From positions 4,030,001-4,094,000 of the forward strand of contig NZ_CP009455.1 in NCBI RefSeq assembly GCF_000759535.1: a stretch of DNA of 64,000 bases, given 5' to 3'. The stretch is from Pseudomonas cremoricolorata (GTDB taxonomy: Bacteria > Pseudomonadota > Gammaproteobacteria > Pseudomonadales > Pseudomonadaceae). Each line of letters starts with the position of its first letter. The stretch's first letter is position 1. Below are positions 53,281 through 61,897 of this stretch, piece after piece. The position numbers were made by a program, and so were the translations under genes. The notes under the pieces are model-generated. The model was given only the letters and a program-made list of their open reading frames with translations, did not search any database and was not told the origin of the DNA.

Positions 53281-54591
53281 ATGTCTGTGCGTTTGCTGGG
53301 CATGGCGCTGGCGCCATTGCTCGGGTTGTTCATTGTTGCCTTGGGCAACGGCTTTCTGTCTTCCTTGACCACCTTGCGCCTTGGCGAAGCCGGCGAGTCG
53401 GCGACCATGATCGGTCTGGTCGCCTCGGCCTACTTCCTGGGCCTGACCCTCGGCGCGATGTTCAACGACCGCCTGATTCTGCGCATCGGGCATATCCGCG
53501 CCTACACCTGCTTCGCTTCGCTGATCGCCGCGACCATCCTGTTGCAGGGGCTGTTCGTCGACACCTGGGGCTGGATGGTGCTGCGCCTGATCAACGGCTG
53601 GGCCACCGTCGGGGTGTTCCTGGTGATCGAGAGCTGGATGCTGCTGGCCGGCGACGCGAAGATCCGCGGTCGCCTGCTGGCGCTGTACATGATCGCCCTG
53701 TATGGCGCCGGCGTACTGGGCCAGGCCTTCCTCGGTGAACTGGCCGGCTGGGGCGACACCGCACCGTTCATGGTCGCAGCCATGCTCGCCTCGCTGTCGA
53801 TCCTGCCAATCGGCGTGCTGCCGCGGGCCTCGCCACTGCTCGAGCAGGTCGAGCCACTCAAGCCACGGCAACTGCTCAGCGTGACGCCGAGCGGACTGGT
53901 CGGCTGCTTCGGCTCGGGGGTGGCGATTGCGGCGGTGTATTCGCTGCTGCCGCTGTACCTGCAACGCATCGGCCTGGACACCGGCGAAGTCGGCAGCATG
54001 ATGGCCTGGGTGATTCTCGGTGCGATGCTGTTGCAATATCCGGTTGGGCGCTGGTCCGACCGCACAGACCGCCAGGATGTGCTGATCGTGCTCGGCACGC
54101 TGTGCGTGCTGCTGTCGGTGCTGATTCTGCTGCTGCCGTCGAGCTCCGAACTGTTGCCGGTGGCGCTGTTCCTGCTCGGTGGCGGGGTATTCGCCGTCTA
54201 CCCGGTGGCCGTCAGTCACGCCGCCGACCGAGCGCCGGCCGATGCCATCGTGCCGATGATCCAGGGCATGCTGCTGATCAACTCGCTCGGCTCGGCGCTG
54301 GCACCGCTGATGATTGCTCCGACCATGACCGTCTACGGCGAGGCTGGGCTGTTCTGGGCCTTCGCGGTGATCAACCTGAGCATGGTCAGTTTCTTCCTCT
54401 GGCGCCGTGGCAAGCGTCCGGCGCCGGAGCATCCGGCCCCGTTCGCGCCCTCGGCGACCTTCTCGCCCACCGGCGCCGAGCTGCGGGTGACCGAAGAACT
54501 GATTCACGCGGCCCACGAGCACCCGACCATGGCCGATACCCATGCCGACGCGCCACAGCCGGCCACGGCGGGTAAAGCGAGCGAGGCGTAA
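53281..54591 (+). CDS. MFS transporter (YcaD-like)
   Basis: 436 residues with twelve hydrophobic segments and a long C-terminal tail of about 60 hydrophilic residues (HPAPFAPSATFSPTGAEL...). The first helix pair (LLGMALAPLLGLFIVALGNGFLSSLTTLRL) and GRWSDRTDRQDVL between helices 8 and 9 match the YcaD-like MFS branch. The substrate is unknown. Start at 53281, where ATG has GAGG upstream; a 363-base extension upstream is open but looks like leader, not protein. Confidence 0.8.
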   Translation: MSVRLLGMALAPLLGLFIVALGNGFLSSLTTLRLGEAGESATMIGLVASAYFLGLTLGAMFNDRLILRIGHIRAYTCFASLIAATILLQGLFVDTWGWMVLRLINGWATVGVFLVIESWMLLAGDAKIRGRLLALYMIALYGAGVLGQAFLGELAGWGDTAPFMVAAMLASLSILPIGVLPRASPLLEQVEPLKPRQLLSVTPSGLVGCFGSGVAIAAVYSLLPLYLQRIGLDTGEVGSMMAWVILGAMLLQYPVGRWSDRTDRQDVLIVLGTLCVLLSVLILLLPSSSELLPVALFLLGGGVFAVYPVAVSHAADRAPADAIVPMIQGMLLINSLGSALAPLMIAPTMTVYGEAGLFWAFAVINLSMVSFFLWRRGKRPAPEHPAPFAPSATFSPTGAELRVTEELIHAAHEHPTMADTHADAPQPATAGKASEA

Positions 54592-54696
54592 CATCCGGTA
54601 ACCTCGTCGAGACGACCGTCTGTCGCCAGCCGGGCACCCCTGCCCGGCTGGCGTAGCCGAACCGAATGTAAGATCACTTTCATCAGGAGATACACC

Positions 54697-55014
54697 ATGA
54701 TCAGCATTCGCCCGCTTTCCTTCGCCCTTGCCCTGAGCCTGGGCCTGGCCTCCACCGCCAGCTTCGCCGCCACCGACATGAACAACAACGGCACCGCCAC
54801 CAAGCCCCATAGCGGCCAGCCGATGGACCACAAGGACGCCACCACCGCCGGCCACGGCACCAGCACCAACGCGCCAGGGGGCCAAGGCACCAACGACAGC
54901 GCCGACACGGGTACCACCCCTAACAGCGTCGACCCCACTGGTCAGCCAGTGCCGAAGAACAACGACGGCAGCACCAACAAGGTGGAGGGCACCCAGACCC
55001 CGGCAAGGCAGTGA
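54697..55014 (+). CDS. Secreted Asn/Thr/Gly-rich small protein
   Basis: 105 residues. A signal peptide (MISIRPLSFALALSLGLASTASFA) is followed by a low-complexity, hydrophilic, probably disordered region (NNNGTATKPHSG, NAPGGQGTNDSADTG). Function unknown. It starts with AGGAG upstream and ends just before a strong terminator. Such proteins are common in the Pseudomonas periplasm. Confidence 0.68.
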   Translation: MISIRPLSFALALSLGLASTASFAATDMNNNGTATKPHSGQPMDHKDATTAGHGTSTNAPGGQGTNDSADTGTTPNSVDPTGQPVPKNNDGSTNKVEGTQTPARQ

Positions 55015-55045
55015 TTCACTGATTCGGTCGTCGCCTGAAATGAAC

Positions 55046-55072
55046 AAACGCAGCCTTCGGGCTGCGTTTTTC
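55046..55072 (+). terminator. Intrinsic terminator
   Basis: AAACGCAGCC (55046-55055), tetraloop TTCG, GGCTGCGTTT (55060-55069), then TT. A textbook terminator for the small secreted gene; the A-rich left arm would also serve the minus strand. Confidence 0.85.
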
Positions 55073-55143
55073 GTGCAGGAGCGGCCGGCCGGCGCTCCGG
55101 TTCAACCGCGATGGCCGGCAACGCCGGCCCAGCCCATTGGCGG

Positions 55144-56304
55144 CTAAGGTCGCTTCATGCAGCGCACATACCGCTGCTCGACCCGTTCGGCGAACCAGGC
55201 GGTGGTCAACTGGCGGGTGATCTTCGGGCTGCGCAGTTCGATGCCCGGCAAAATCGCCCGCGGCAACGGCTTGCCGGCCTTGGCATCGGCCAGGGCGAAC
55301 ACCTTGGCGTACAGCTCGGTCTGCTCGAAATCCAGCTGATCGCCTTGTTCCAACTGCCGGCGGATCTGCGGATTGCGCAGGCCGAACTTCGCGCCAAGGG
55401 TCCGCGCCGCGCGCTCGGTGGTGCCGGGCATGATCGCGCCATGGGCGATGAGATCGCCATCGAGCGCCAATGGCACCCCACTGACTTGGCTCAGCGCCGA
55501 CTGAAACGCAGCATTGCGACTGGCGTACCATCCGGCGTTGAAGTCGGCGAAGCGATACAGCGGCTTCGAGTAGTGGGTTGGATACCCAAGCAGATGCGCT
55601 ATGCCGAAATACATCCCGCCACGCCGGGTGAACACTTCCTGGCGCACGCTGCCACTGTACGGGTACGGGTAATCCTCAGCGTGCTTTTGCGCGAAGTCGA
55701 CGCTGACCTGCATCGGTCCACCGGTGCGCACCGGGTTAAGCCCGGCGAACAAGGTGCGGCCCAGCGGCAGTTCATTGCTGACGTCGTCGTACAGCGCACT
55801 GAGTTGGCCTTCGCTGCGCACGGCCTGTAAACGCTGCTGGTAGGTCTGGCCGTTGGCCGAGCGGCTGTTCAGCGCGCGATCGACGACAAATCCTGGAATC
55901 AACACCTTGGCAGCACGGCGGTCGATTTCCGCGCGGGCGATACGCCCCAGGTTTGGCACCTGCGGGTCGGCACTGAACGTCGATTCCTGCTCGGTCACCG
56001 CCAACACCGCACAGAGGTTGCTCTGCTCGGCGGAAATGCGTTGTGCCGCCAGGGCAGCCTGAATGTCCTCGGCCCAGCCTTGGCGATCATTGAGTTGCGC
56101 AGGCAGCAGCCGCATCAGCCGGGCCCGCACCTCGCTCGGATCGTCTGCAGGTGCGACCGACTCGCGGCTGGTGCAGCCCTGCAGCATCGCCAGCGCCAGC
56201 AGCAGGCAGCCCGTCAGGCGGGTGGGTAACGCCGCCCGCTTAAGCCAAAGGTCACGGTGAATCGTCAGCCTGCCGAACCCTACCCAGCCTGTATCAAACG
56301 ACAT
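55144..56304 (-). CDS. DUF1615-type lipoprotein
   Basis: 386 residues. A lipoprotein signal ends in the lipobox LAMLQGC (Cys near residue 44). The mature part has GYPTHYSKPLYRFADFNAGWYASRNAAFQ, typical of the DUF1615 family of unknown function found in proteobacteria. The early in-frame ATG at 56304 gives an unusually long N-region before the hydrophobic core, so a start nearer the core (e.g. TTG or GTG) is possible. Confidence 0.75.
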   Translation of the reverse strand: MSFDTGWVGFGRLTIHRDLWLKRAALPTRLTGCLLLALAMLQGCTSRESVAPADDPSEVRARLMRLLPAQLNDRQGWAEDIQAALAAQRISAEQSNLCAVLAVTEQESTFSADPQVPNLGRIARAEIDRRAAKVLIPGFVVDRALNSRSANGQTYQQRLQAVRSEGQLSALYDDVSNELPLGRTLFAGLNPVRTGGPMQVSVDFAQKHAEDYPYPYSGSVRQEVFTRRGGMYFGIAHLLGYPTHYSKPLYRFADFNAGWYASRNAAFQSALSQVSGVPLALDGDLIAHGAIMPGTTERAARTLGAKFGLRNPQIRRQLEQGDQLDFEQTELYAKVFALADAKAGKPLPRAILPGIELRSPKITRQLTTAWFAERVEQRYVRCMKRP

Positions 56305-56359
56305 GCAGCGCCCTTCCCCGGAAACGGACTAGCCTCCCCCAGGCAAAGGGCTACGTCAA

Positions 56360-57079
56360 TCAGGCAGAAAGCCGATGCTTGTGCAGACCACCGACGATGG
56401 CTGCGAGCACGGAGTCTTCTTGCTCGTGGATGAAGAAGTGCCCGCCAGGGAACAGCTGCAGACTGAACTCGCCCTGGCTCTCTTGGCCCCAGGCATTCAA
56501 CTGCTCGGCATTGGCGCGGTCCTGCTCACCGCCCAGCACATGCACTGGGCAGCGCAGGGCCGGGCGCTGGCGGTACTGGTAGTGCCCGCACAGGAGAAAG
56601 TCGGCACGCAGCACCGGCAAGGTCAGGCTCATCAGTTCCTGATTGCTCAACACTTCCTCGGGCGTACCTTGCAGTTCGCGCAATTCGTCGATCAGCTCGG
56701 CATCGCTCTTGGCTTGGCGCCAGTTCTTGCCGTCGTAGTCTTCGCGGCGGGTCGGCGCTGCGGTGCCGCAGGCAAACAGCGCCAGCGGCGGCGGGCAACC
56801 GAGCGCCTGCAGTTCATGGGCCAGCTCGAACGCCAGCAGTGCACCCAGGCTATGCCCGAGCAACGCATAGCGACCACTGGCCGCCCCACGCTGCTCGGCG
56901 GCCAGTTGCCGGGCCAGCGCCTGCATATCGGTGTGCAGCGCTTCGGCCAGGCGTGCGCCACGCCCGGGCAGCTCGACCGGCTGCACCTGCACCCAGGCCG
57001 GCAGCTTGCGCCGCCAGCGGGCGTAGACCATGGCACTGGCGCCGGAATACGGCAGACACAGCAGTTTGATTGGGATCAC
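56360..57079 (-). CDS. pvdG: Type II thioesterase, PvdG-like
   Basis: 239 residues of the alpha/beta hydrolase fold: nucleophile in [17 protein letters not shown], Asp in [16 protein letters not shown], His in [11 protein letters not shown]. Type II thioesterases free peptide synthetases from wrongly primed or stalled residues. Start: GTG at 57079 ([13 protein letters not shown]), whose last two bases and the next base form the TGA of mbtH (GTGA overlap). With mbtH it forms a small iron-responsive operon, distant from pvdA by 16 kb. Confidence 0.85.
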   Translation of the reverse strand: MIPIKLLCLPYSGASAMVYARWRRKLPAWVQVQPVELPGRGARLAEALHTDMQALARQLAAEQRGAASGRYALLGHSLGALLAFELAHELQALGCPPPLALFACGTAAPTRREDYDGKNWRQAKSDAELIDELRELQGTPEEVLSNQELMSLTLPVLRADFLLCGHYQYRQRPALRCPVHVLGGEQDRANAEQLNAWGQESQGEFSLQLFPGGHFFIHEQEDSVLAAIVGGLHKHRLSA

Positions 57080-57297
57080 TGCGCCGCCGCTTCGGCCATC
57101 TTCTGGCGCAGGCTGAGCGGGCGCATATCGGTCCACACCTCGTCGATGTAGGCCAGGCAGTCTTTCTTCAGCCCGCTCTTGCCCACGGTGCGCCAGCCGT
57201 CGGGGATGGCCTTGTAGTCGGGCCAGATGGAATATTGCTCTTCGTGGTTGACCACTACCTGGAACACGATGTCGTCGCGGTCGAATACGGAAGTCAT
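57076..57297 (-). CDS. MbtH-family protein
   Basis: 73 residues: [20 protein letters not shown], then [26 protein letters not shown], the two conserved MbtH blocks with the paired Trp residues. MbtH proteins bind the adenylation domains of nonribosomal peptide synthetases and are needed for pyoverdine assembly. Start at 57297 with AGGAG upstream. A PvdS-like box lies 58-81 bases upstream. Confidence 0.93.
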   Translation of the reverse strand: MTSVFDRDDIVFQVVVNHEEQYSIWPDYKAIPDGWRTVGKSGLKKDCLAYIDEVWTDMRPLSLRQKMAEAAAQ

Positions 57298-57354
57298 TGC
57301 CTGTCTCCTAGCGTGATGGGGCCGCTGCGTGAGACGCAGGGCTGCCAAGGGGAA

Positions 57355-57378
57355 ACGTTGTCAGGCGGCGGAAAATTA
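57355..57378 (-). promoter_or_regulatory. PvdS-type box before mbtH-pvdG
   Basis: On the minus strand TAATT, exactly 16 bases, then CGT: one base off TAAAT-N16-CGT. Its place before the mbtH start supports iron-starvation control. Confidence 0.65.
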
Positions 57379-57427
57379 GTCGGTGCCGGCAGCAGTGCAT
57401 GGGCCAGGATGATCGCCGCACATCGCC

Positions 57428-57829
57428 TCAGGCGCCGCCCAGCAGGTCGTAGGCATCGAGCAGGCGGTAGGCCACTTGCGGATTACGCTCAAGCCCCCGG
57501 CGCACGGCCGCCGGAATCGCCCGGCGAGTCTTGCGGCACAGTCCAGGCTGGGCGTCCAGTTCAATGGCGATACCCCGCATGGTGCGCACCTCATTGGCGC
57601 CAGGCACGACGTGCAGGCGAATGCCGAGGTTGTCGAGCAGGCGCTGTTGCAGGTGGCGCAAGTCGTCCAGGTCGCGCAGGTTTTCCAGGCGTTGCAGCAA
57701 GCGCTGTTCTTCCTGGCGGGTCAGCAGCAGGATGCGCTGGGCGGCGGGCGCATCGTCCTGCAACTGCTCGCGGCCGCAGTCACAGACGCCTGCCGGGCAG
57801 GCCGTGCGCAGGGGAAGTGGTGTGCTCAT
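57428..57829 (-). CDS. Hypothetical protein with N-terminal cysteine cluster
   Basis: 133 residues with CPAGVCDCGREQLQDD near the N-terminus (three Cys) and then a helical, Leu/Arg-rich body (ILLLTRQEEQRLLQRLENLRDLDDLRHLQQRLLDNLGIRL). The cysteines suggest a metal site. It resembles small conserved hypothetical proteins of Pseudomonas; no function can be given. The gene lies upstream of mbtH on the same strand; the PvdS-like box is between them. Confidence 0.6.
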   Translation of the reverse strand: MSTPLPLRTACPAGVCDCGREQLQDDAPAAQRILLLTRQEEQRLLQRLENLRDLDDLRHLQQRLLDNLGIRLHVVPGANEVRTMRGIAIELDAQPGLCRKTRRAIPAAVRRGLERNPQVAYRLLDAYDLLGGA

Positions 57830-57880
57830 GGGGCTAGAGAATAGCCGCTTTGGCGGGCCTTTGAGCAGGGCAGGAACGAA

Positions 57881-57911
57881 AACGGCCGACCCCTCGCGGG
57901 CGTCGGCCGTT
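57881..57911 (-). terminator. Intrinsic terminator after the permease gene
   Basis: Read on the minus strand, AACGGCCGAC and GTCGGCCGTT form a perfect 10-bp stem extended by an inner CCC/GGG, followed by TTCG and T-rich sequence. It lies just beyond the permease stop. Confidence 0.75.
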
Positions 57912-57928
57912 GCGCTACGGTAGGTCGA

Positions 57929-59341
57929 TCACGGGCGGCGGGCGACGCGCCGCTGGTGAATCAGCCCCATCGCGACCACGACCACGGCTGCCAGACCGGT
58001 GGAGACCACCAGCACCTGGTAATCCTCCATGAACGCCATGGTCACCAGGCACGCCACGATGAAGGCGATGACCAGGTAGGTCAGCCACGGGAACAGCCAC
58101 ATCTTCAGGCGGATCTCACGGCCTTCGGCGATCAGCTTGCGGCGCATGCGCAGCTGCGAGAAGGCGATCACCAGGTACACCAGCAGGGCGATCATGCCGG
58201 TGGTGTTCATCAGCGTGTCGAGCACGTCTTTGGGGCGCAGGGTTTCGCTGAAGTTGATCAGCGCACAGACCACCGCCACTGCGCAGGAACCGACGATCGC
58301 GAACACCGGCACGCCGCTGCCGGCACGGGTGATCTTGAACACCGACGGCGCGTCGCCGCGCTGGGCCAGCGAGAACAGCATGCGCGAGGCGGTGTAGTGG
58401 CCCGAGATCAGGCAACTGCTCACCGAGGTCAGCACCACGAAGTTCATCAGCAGCTCGGCATACGGCACGCCCAGCAGTTCCAGGGTACGGCGGTAGGCGC
58501 CATAGCCCGACTCACCCAGGTGCGGGTCGTTCCACGGCACCAGGCAGACGATCAGGAAGATCGAACCGACATAGAACAGGCACACGCGCCACACCACCGA
58601 ATTGGTGGCCTTGACGATCTGACCGGCCGGGTCCTTGGCTTCAGAGGCGGCGATGGTGACGATTTCCGCCCCCAGGAAGGCGAACATCACCCCCAGCAAG
58701 GCACCGATCACCGTGGTGAGACCATTGGGCATGAAGCCTTCGGCGGTCAGGTGGGTCATGCCGCGCACTTCACCGAACTGCCAGATGTTCATCACCGCTG
58801 CGGTGCAGACGATGAGGAAGCAGACGATGGCGATCACCTTGATCAGGGCGAACCAGAACTCGAACTCGCCGTAGTGCTTGACGTTGAAGAAGTTGACCGT
58901 GATGAGCACCAGGGTCGTCGCCAGGACGAACACATTGGTGCTGATGTCAGGGAAGAAACCGTGCAGGATCTTGCCGGCCACATACGCTTCCCAGGCCATC
59001 AGGATCACCCAGTACCACCAGTACAGCCAGCCGATGGTGAAGCCGGCCCAACGGCCGATGGCGCGGTCGGCGTAGGTGGAGAAGGAACCGGTGTCGGGCG
59101 AGGACGTCGCCATCTCGCCGAGCATGCGCATGATCAGCACCACAAGGATGCCGCCGGCCAGATAGGCCAGGACGGCGGCCGGGCCGGCGCTGTGGATGAC
59201 GCTGCCGGAACCGACGAACAGTGCGCCGCCGATGACCCCGGCGATGGACATCATCGTCAGGTGGCGCGACTTGAGCGAAGCGTTGAGCTTGCTCTCGTGC
59301 TCCACCTTGGCGGTGGTGGTGGATGAGGATGTTGCGTCCAT
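57929..59341 (-). CDS. APC-family amino acid permease (GabP-like)
   Basis: 470 residues with twelve hydrophobic segments. LKSRHLTMMSIAGVIGGALFVGSGSVIHSAGPAAVLAY is the amino acid permease signature (consensus helix 1 loop), and GEMATSSPDTGSFSTYADRAIGRWAGF follows as in the AAT subfamily (GabP, ProY, AnsP). The substrate cannot be fixed from sequence; GABA or a related amino acid is plausible because a MocR/GabR-type regulator is encoded divergently. The intergenic region carries a paired motif discussed separately. Confidence 0.88.
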   Translation of the reverse strand: MDATSSSTTTAKVEHESKLNASLKSRHLTMMSIAGVIGGALFVGSGSVIHSAGPAAVLAYLAGGILVVLIMRMLGEMATSSPDTGSFSTYADRAIGRWAGFTIGWLYWWYWVILMAWEAYVAGKILHGFFPDISTNVFVLATTLVLITVNFFNVKHYGEFEFWFALIKVIAIVCFLIVCTAAVMNIWQFGEVRGMTHLTAEGFMPNGLTTVIGALLGVMFAFLGAEIVTIAASEAKDPAGQIVKATNSVVWRVCLFYVGSIFLIVCLVPWNDPHLGESGYGAYRRTLELLGVPYAELLMNFVVLTSVSSCLISGHYTASRMLFSLAQRGDAPSVFKITRAGSGVPVFAIVGSCAVAVVCALINFSETLRPKDVLDTLMNTTGMIALLVYLVIAFSQLRMRRKLIAEGREIRLKMWLFPWLTYLVIAFIVACLVTMAFMEDYQVLVVSTGLAAVVVVAMGLIHQRRVARRP

Positions 59342-59406
59342 CAGTTGTGTACCCCGTGCTTCTTTTTATCCAAGGAATTGAACAAGGCGCCGATGGCGGG
59401 TGCCTT

Positions 59407-59422
59407 GCCTGTACATCAGTGC
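59407..59422 (-). promoter_or_regulatory. Copy 1 of the GCACTG-GTACAGGC motif, permease side
   Basis: Read towards the permease: GCACTG-AT-GTACAGGC, ending 66 bases before the permease start. It matches copy 2 in both arms. Confidence 0.5.
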
Positions 59423-59679
59423 TAATGCCCGCAGAGCGGTCAGACCATCCATGGCGGCGTGCCGGCAGGCCGGCAGACGAACTGAAACGTGAAAAGGCCG
59501 AACGGCGGCTAGACTCCAGCGCGTTCGGCCGAGAAAACGTGACGTGGGCCTGGCCCAACAGGGGGCGACGGCGGTGTTTCTCCGAGCCCAGCACAGGAGC
59601 ACGTGCTTTGTGTGGCGATCTCTGACACCTAATGTAAAAATGTCTGACACGGAGAGCCATGCACAGCGCAGCGAAATCT

Positions 59680-59697
59680 GCACTGCACTGTACAGGC
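59680..59697 (+). promoter_or_regulatory. Copy 2 of the GCACTG-GTACAGGC motif, MocR side
   Basis: GCACTG-CACT-GTACAGGC, ending 67 bases before the MocR ATG, in the same orientation relative to its gene as copy 1. Likely the operator of the MocR protein. Confidence 0.5.
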
Positions 59698-59763
59698 CGC
59701 CCATGCAATACACCGCGCCACATCTGCCGCCTCCTGGCGGTTTTGTCTTACCAAGGCCTCAGC

Positions 59764-61188
59764 ATGCTCGAACTACGTCCAGACTCCCCGACCCCGCTGG
59801 TCAACCAGATCATCGATGGGTTGCGTGAGCTGATCGACTCGCAAACCCTCAAACCCGGGGCGAAGGTGCCATCGATCCGCGCCTTCGCCGCCACCTATTC
59901 GGTGAGCACGTTCACCGTGGTCGAGGCGTACGATCGTCTGGTTGCCCAAGGCCTGCTGACCAGCCGCGGCAACGCCGGCTTCTTCGTCAGCCGCGCCTCG
60001 GCCGAACGCCCGGGCAGTGAGTCGCCGGTCGGCGACAACCAGCGCCCGTCGTTCAACGCCGAGTGGTACTTGCAACAGATCTTCGAAACCCGGCAACTGC
60101 CGTTCAAGCCGGGCTGCGGCTGGCTGCCCAACGACTGGATGTATGAAGACGGCCTGCGTCGCGGCATGCGCCAGGTCGCCGGTAGCCCGCTGGAGCTGTC
60201 GGGCTATGGCGACCCAATGGGACTGCCGGAGCTGCGCGCACTGACCGCACAGAACCTGCAACAGGAACTGTCGATCGTCGCCAACCCGGCGCAACTGATG
60301 CTGACCCACGGCGCCAGCCAGGCCCTGGACCTGGCCGTGCGCAGCCTGGTGCGCCCAGGCGACGTGGTGCTGGTGGATGATCCGGGCTACCCGAACTTGA
60401 TGAGCATCCTGCGCTTTCAAGGCGCAACCTTGATCGGTGTGCCGCGCACGCCCCACGGCTACGACCTCGCCCAGCTCGAACGGCTGCTGGCCGAACACCG
60501 CCCCACGGCCTTCTTCACCCAGCCCCACCTGCACAGCCCAACCTGTTCACGCACCCCGCTGGCGCAACTGCACCGCTTGCTGCAGCTGTCCAGCCAGCAT
60601 GGCTTCCGGCTGATCGAGAACAACCTGTACGCCGACATGATCGCAGAGCCGCAGCCGTGCCTGGCGAGCCTCGACCACCTGCAGCAGGTGGTCTACGTCG
60701 GCAGCTATTCGAAAAGCATCTCGCCCAACGTGCGGGTCGGCTACCTGCTGGCCAACCCGCAACTGATCCAGCAACTGGTGAGCCTCAAGATGCGCTCGGG
60801 CCTGACCACCTCGCAGGTGATGGAACGGGTGGTGTACGCCGCCGTGATCGACGGCCGCTGGCGCAAGCACCTCAGGCGTCTGCGCCAGCACCTGGCCCAG
60901 GCCCACCAGGAAGTCGGCCAGCACCTGCACCGCCTGGGCTTCGAGCTGTTCGTCGAATCGGACGAAGGCATGTACATCTGGACCCGCCATCCGCGTCTGC
61001 CCGACAGCGCGGTGCTGCTCGACGATGCCCTGAGCCAGGGCATCATGCTCGGCCCCGGTCAGTTGTTCATGGTCGATGCCCAGGCCACCGGGTGGATGCG
61101 CTTCAACGTGGCCTTCAGCACCGACCCGGCGCTGTGGACCCTGTTAGAGCAGTTGCTGGCCAGGCACCTGCGCCCGACCAGCGACTGA
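59764..61188 (+). CDS. MocR-type regulator with PLP aminotransferase domain
   Basis: 474 residues. GntR wHTH (TPLVNQIIDGLRELIDSQTL, IRAFAATYSVSTFTVVEAYDRL), linker, then a PLP domain with LTHGASQALDLAVRSL, DDPGYPNLMSIL and the PLP Lys in YVGSYSKSISPNVRVGY. Start at 59764 (MLELRPDSPTP) with AAGG upstream. It likely senses an amino acid or B6-linked ligand and controls the divergent permease. Its 3' end is six bases from the convergent isochorismatase-like gene. Confidence 0.9.
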   Translation: MLELRPDSPTPLVNQIIDGLRELIDSQTLKPGAKVPSIRAFAATYSVSTFTVVEAYDRLVAQGLLTSRGNAGFFVSRASAERPGSESPVGDNQRPSFNAEWYLQQIFETRQLPFKPGCGWLPNDWMYEDGLRRGMRQVAGSPLELSGYGDPMGLPELRALTAQNLQQELSIVANPAQLMLTHGASQALDLAVRSLVRPGDVVLVDDPGYPNLMSILRFQGATLIGVPRTPHGYDLAQLERLLAEHRPTAFFTQPHLHSPTCSRTPLAQLHRLLQLSSQHGFRLIENNLYADMIAEPQPCLASLDHLQQVVYVGSYSKSISPNVRVGYLLANPQLIQQLVSLKMRSGLTTSQVMERVVYAAVIDGRWRKHLRRLRQHLAQAHQEVGQHLHRLGFELFVESDEGMYIWTRHPRLPDSAVLLDDALSQGIMLGPGQLFMVDAQATGWMRFNVAFSTDPALWTLLEQLLARHLRPTSD

Positions 61189-61194
61189 ACCGCC

Positions 61195-61683
61195 CTACTC
61201 GCGCTCAGCGCGCAATTGCTCGAGCACCTCGGCGCGGGTAAGCATCTGCCCGAAGTGCTCGCGCCACAGAATCATGCCGCTCTCGCCAGAACGGTCGGCC
61301 CAGGTGCCGATGGTCAGGTCGCTGACCAGGGTCGGCGTGAGCCCGGCATCGAACAGCGCAAAACCGGCCGCCAAAATGCTGCTGTCGGCGCCGATGCCGC
61401 ACACCAGCACCCGTTCTGGCGCCAACTGCTGCAAGTACTCCAGTGCCTGCGGTGCCAGGCCGTAGCCGTGCTTGACGAACTGCCGGTCGAACTCGTGCAG
61501 ACTCTGGTCGCTGCCTGCCGGGTGCCAGCCCAACTGGCGCTGGAACGGAGTGTGGCGTTCGTCGTGCAGGGTCAGCGAGGCGATGGTGAGGATCTGCGCC
61601 GACAGCGCCCTGACGCCATCGACCAACCATTCCGGCGGCTCGAAGGTGGACTGGACATCATTGATCAGCAGGACCTGGCGCAT
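61195..61683 (-). CDS. Isochorismatase-fold protein with Ser in place of the catalytic Cys
   Basis: 162 residues of the isochorismatase-like hydrolase fold. Asp9 (LINDVQ) and Lys71 (FVKHGYG) of the catalytic triad are present, but the nucleophile position in VCGIGADSSILAAGFALFDAG holds Ser102 where active family members have Cys (GxxxDxCV). It may have lost cysteine hydrolase activity or act differently. The usual family members hydrolyse nicotinamide, isochorismate or N-carbamoyl compounds. Start at 61683. Confidence 0.82.
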   Translation of the reverse strand: MRQVLLINDVQSTFEPPEWLVDGVRALSAQILTIASLTLHDERHTPFQRQLGWHPAGSDQSLHEFDRQFVKHGYGLAPQALEYLQQLAPERVLVCGIGADSSILAAGFALFDAGLTPTLVSDLTIGTWADRSGESGMILWREHFGQMLTRAEVLEQLRAERE

Positions 61684-61897
61684 CGAATCTCCGTAACAGG
61701 CGCAAAAGCTGCGCAGTATACCCACCGCTGGGCGCATGAAACATTGTTCATCGACCGCTGCGCGCCGCAGGCACGGGGGCTCGCCGCCCGCCGCCCGACA
61801 AGGCCAGGCCGCGCGCCTTGAGCCGCCTCACCGCCACCGGTAGCATGCCCACGCTCGCCCGCCTGGCGCGCCGCTTCGCCCTATCCCAGAGCCCTGC

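Larger units (their letters stand above)
59342..59763. other. Divergent promoter region, permease/MocR
   Basis: 422 bases without a gene. It contains two related sequences at 59407-59422 and 59680-59697, each about 66 bases from the neighbouring start codon, and a direct repeat TCTGACAC (59621-59628 and 59643-59650). No clear -35/-10 pair stood out. Confidence 0.55.

Noticed and set aside
57956..59326. 456-codon plus-strand frame opposite the amino acid permease
   Set aside because: Its His/Asp/Gln-rich translation is the complement of hydrophobic permease codons, and the permease signature is unambiguous.
59678..59695. Possible canonical LexA box CTG-N10-CAG near the MocR start
   Set aside because: The spacings between CTG and CAG are 12 and 7 bases, not 10.
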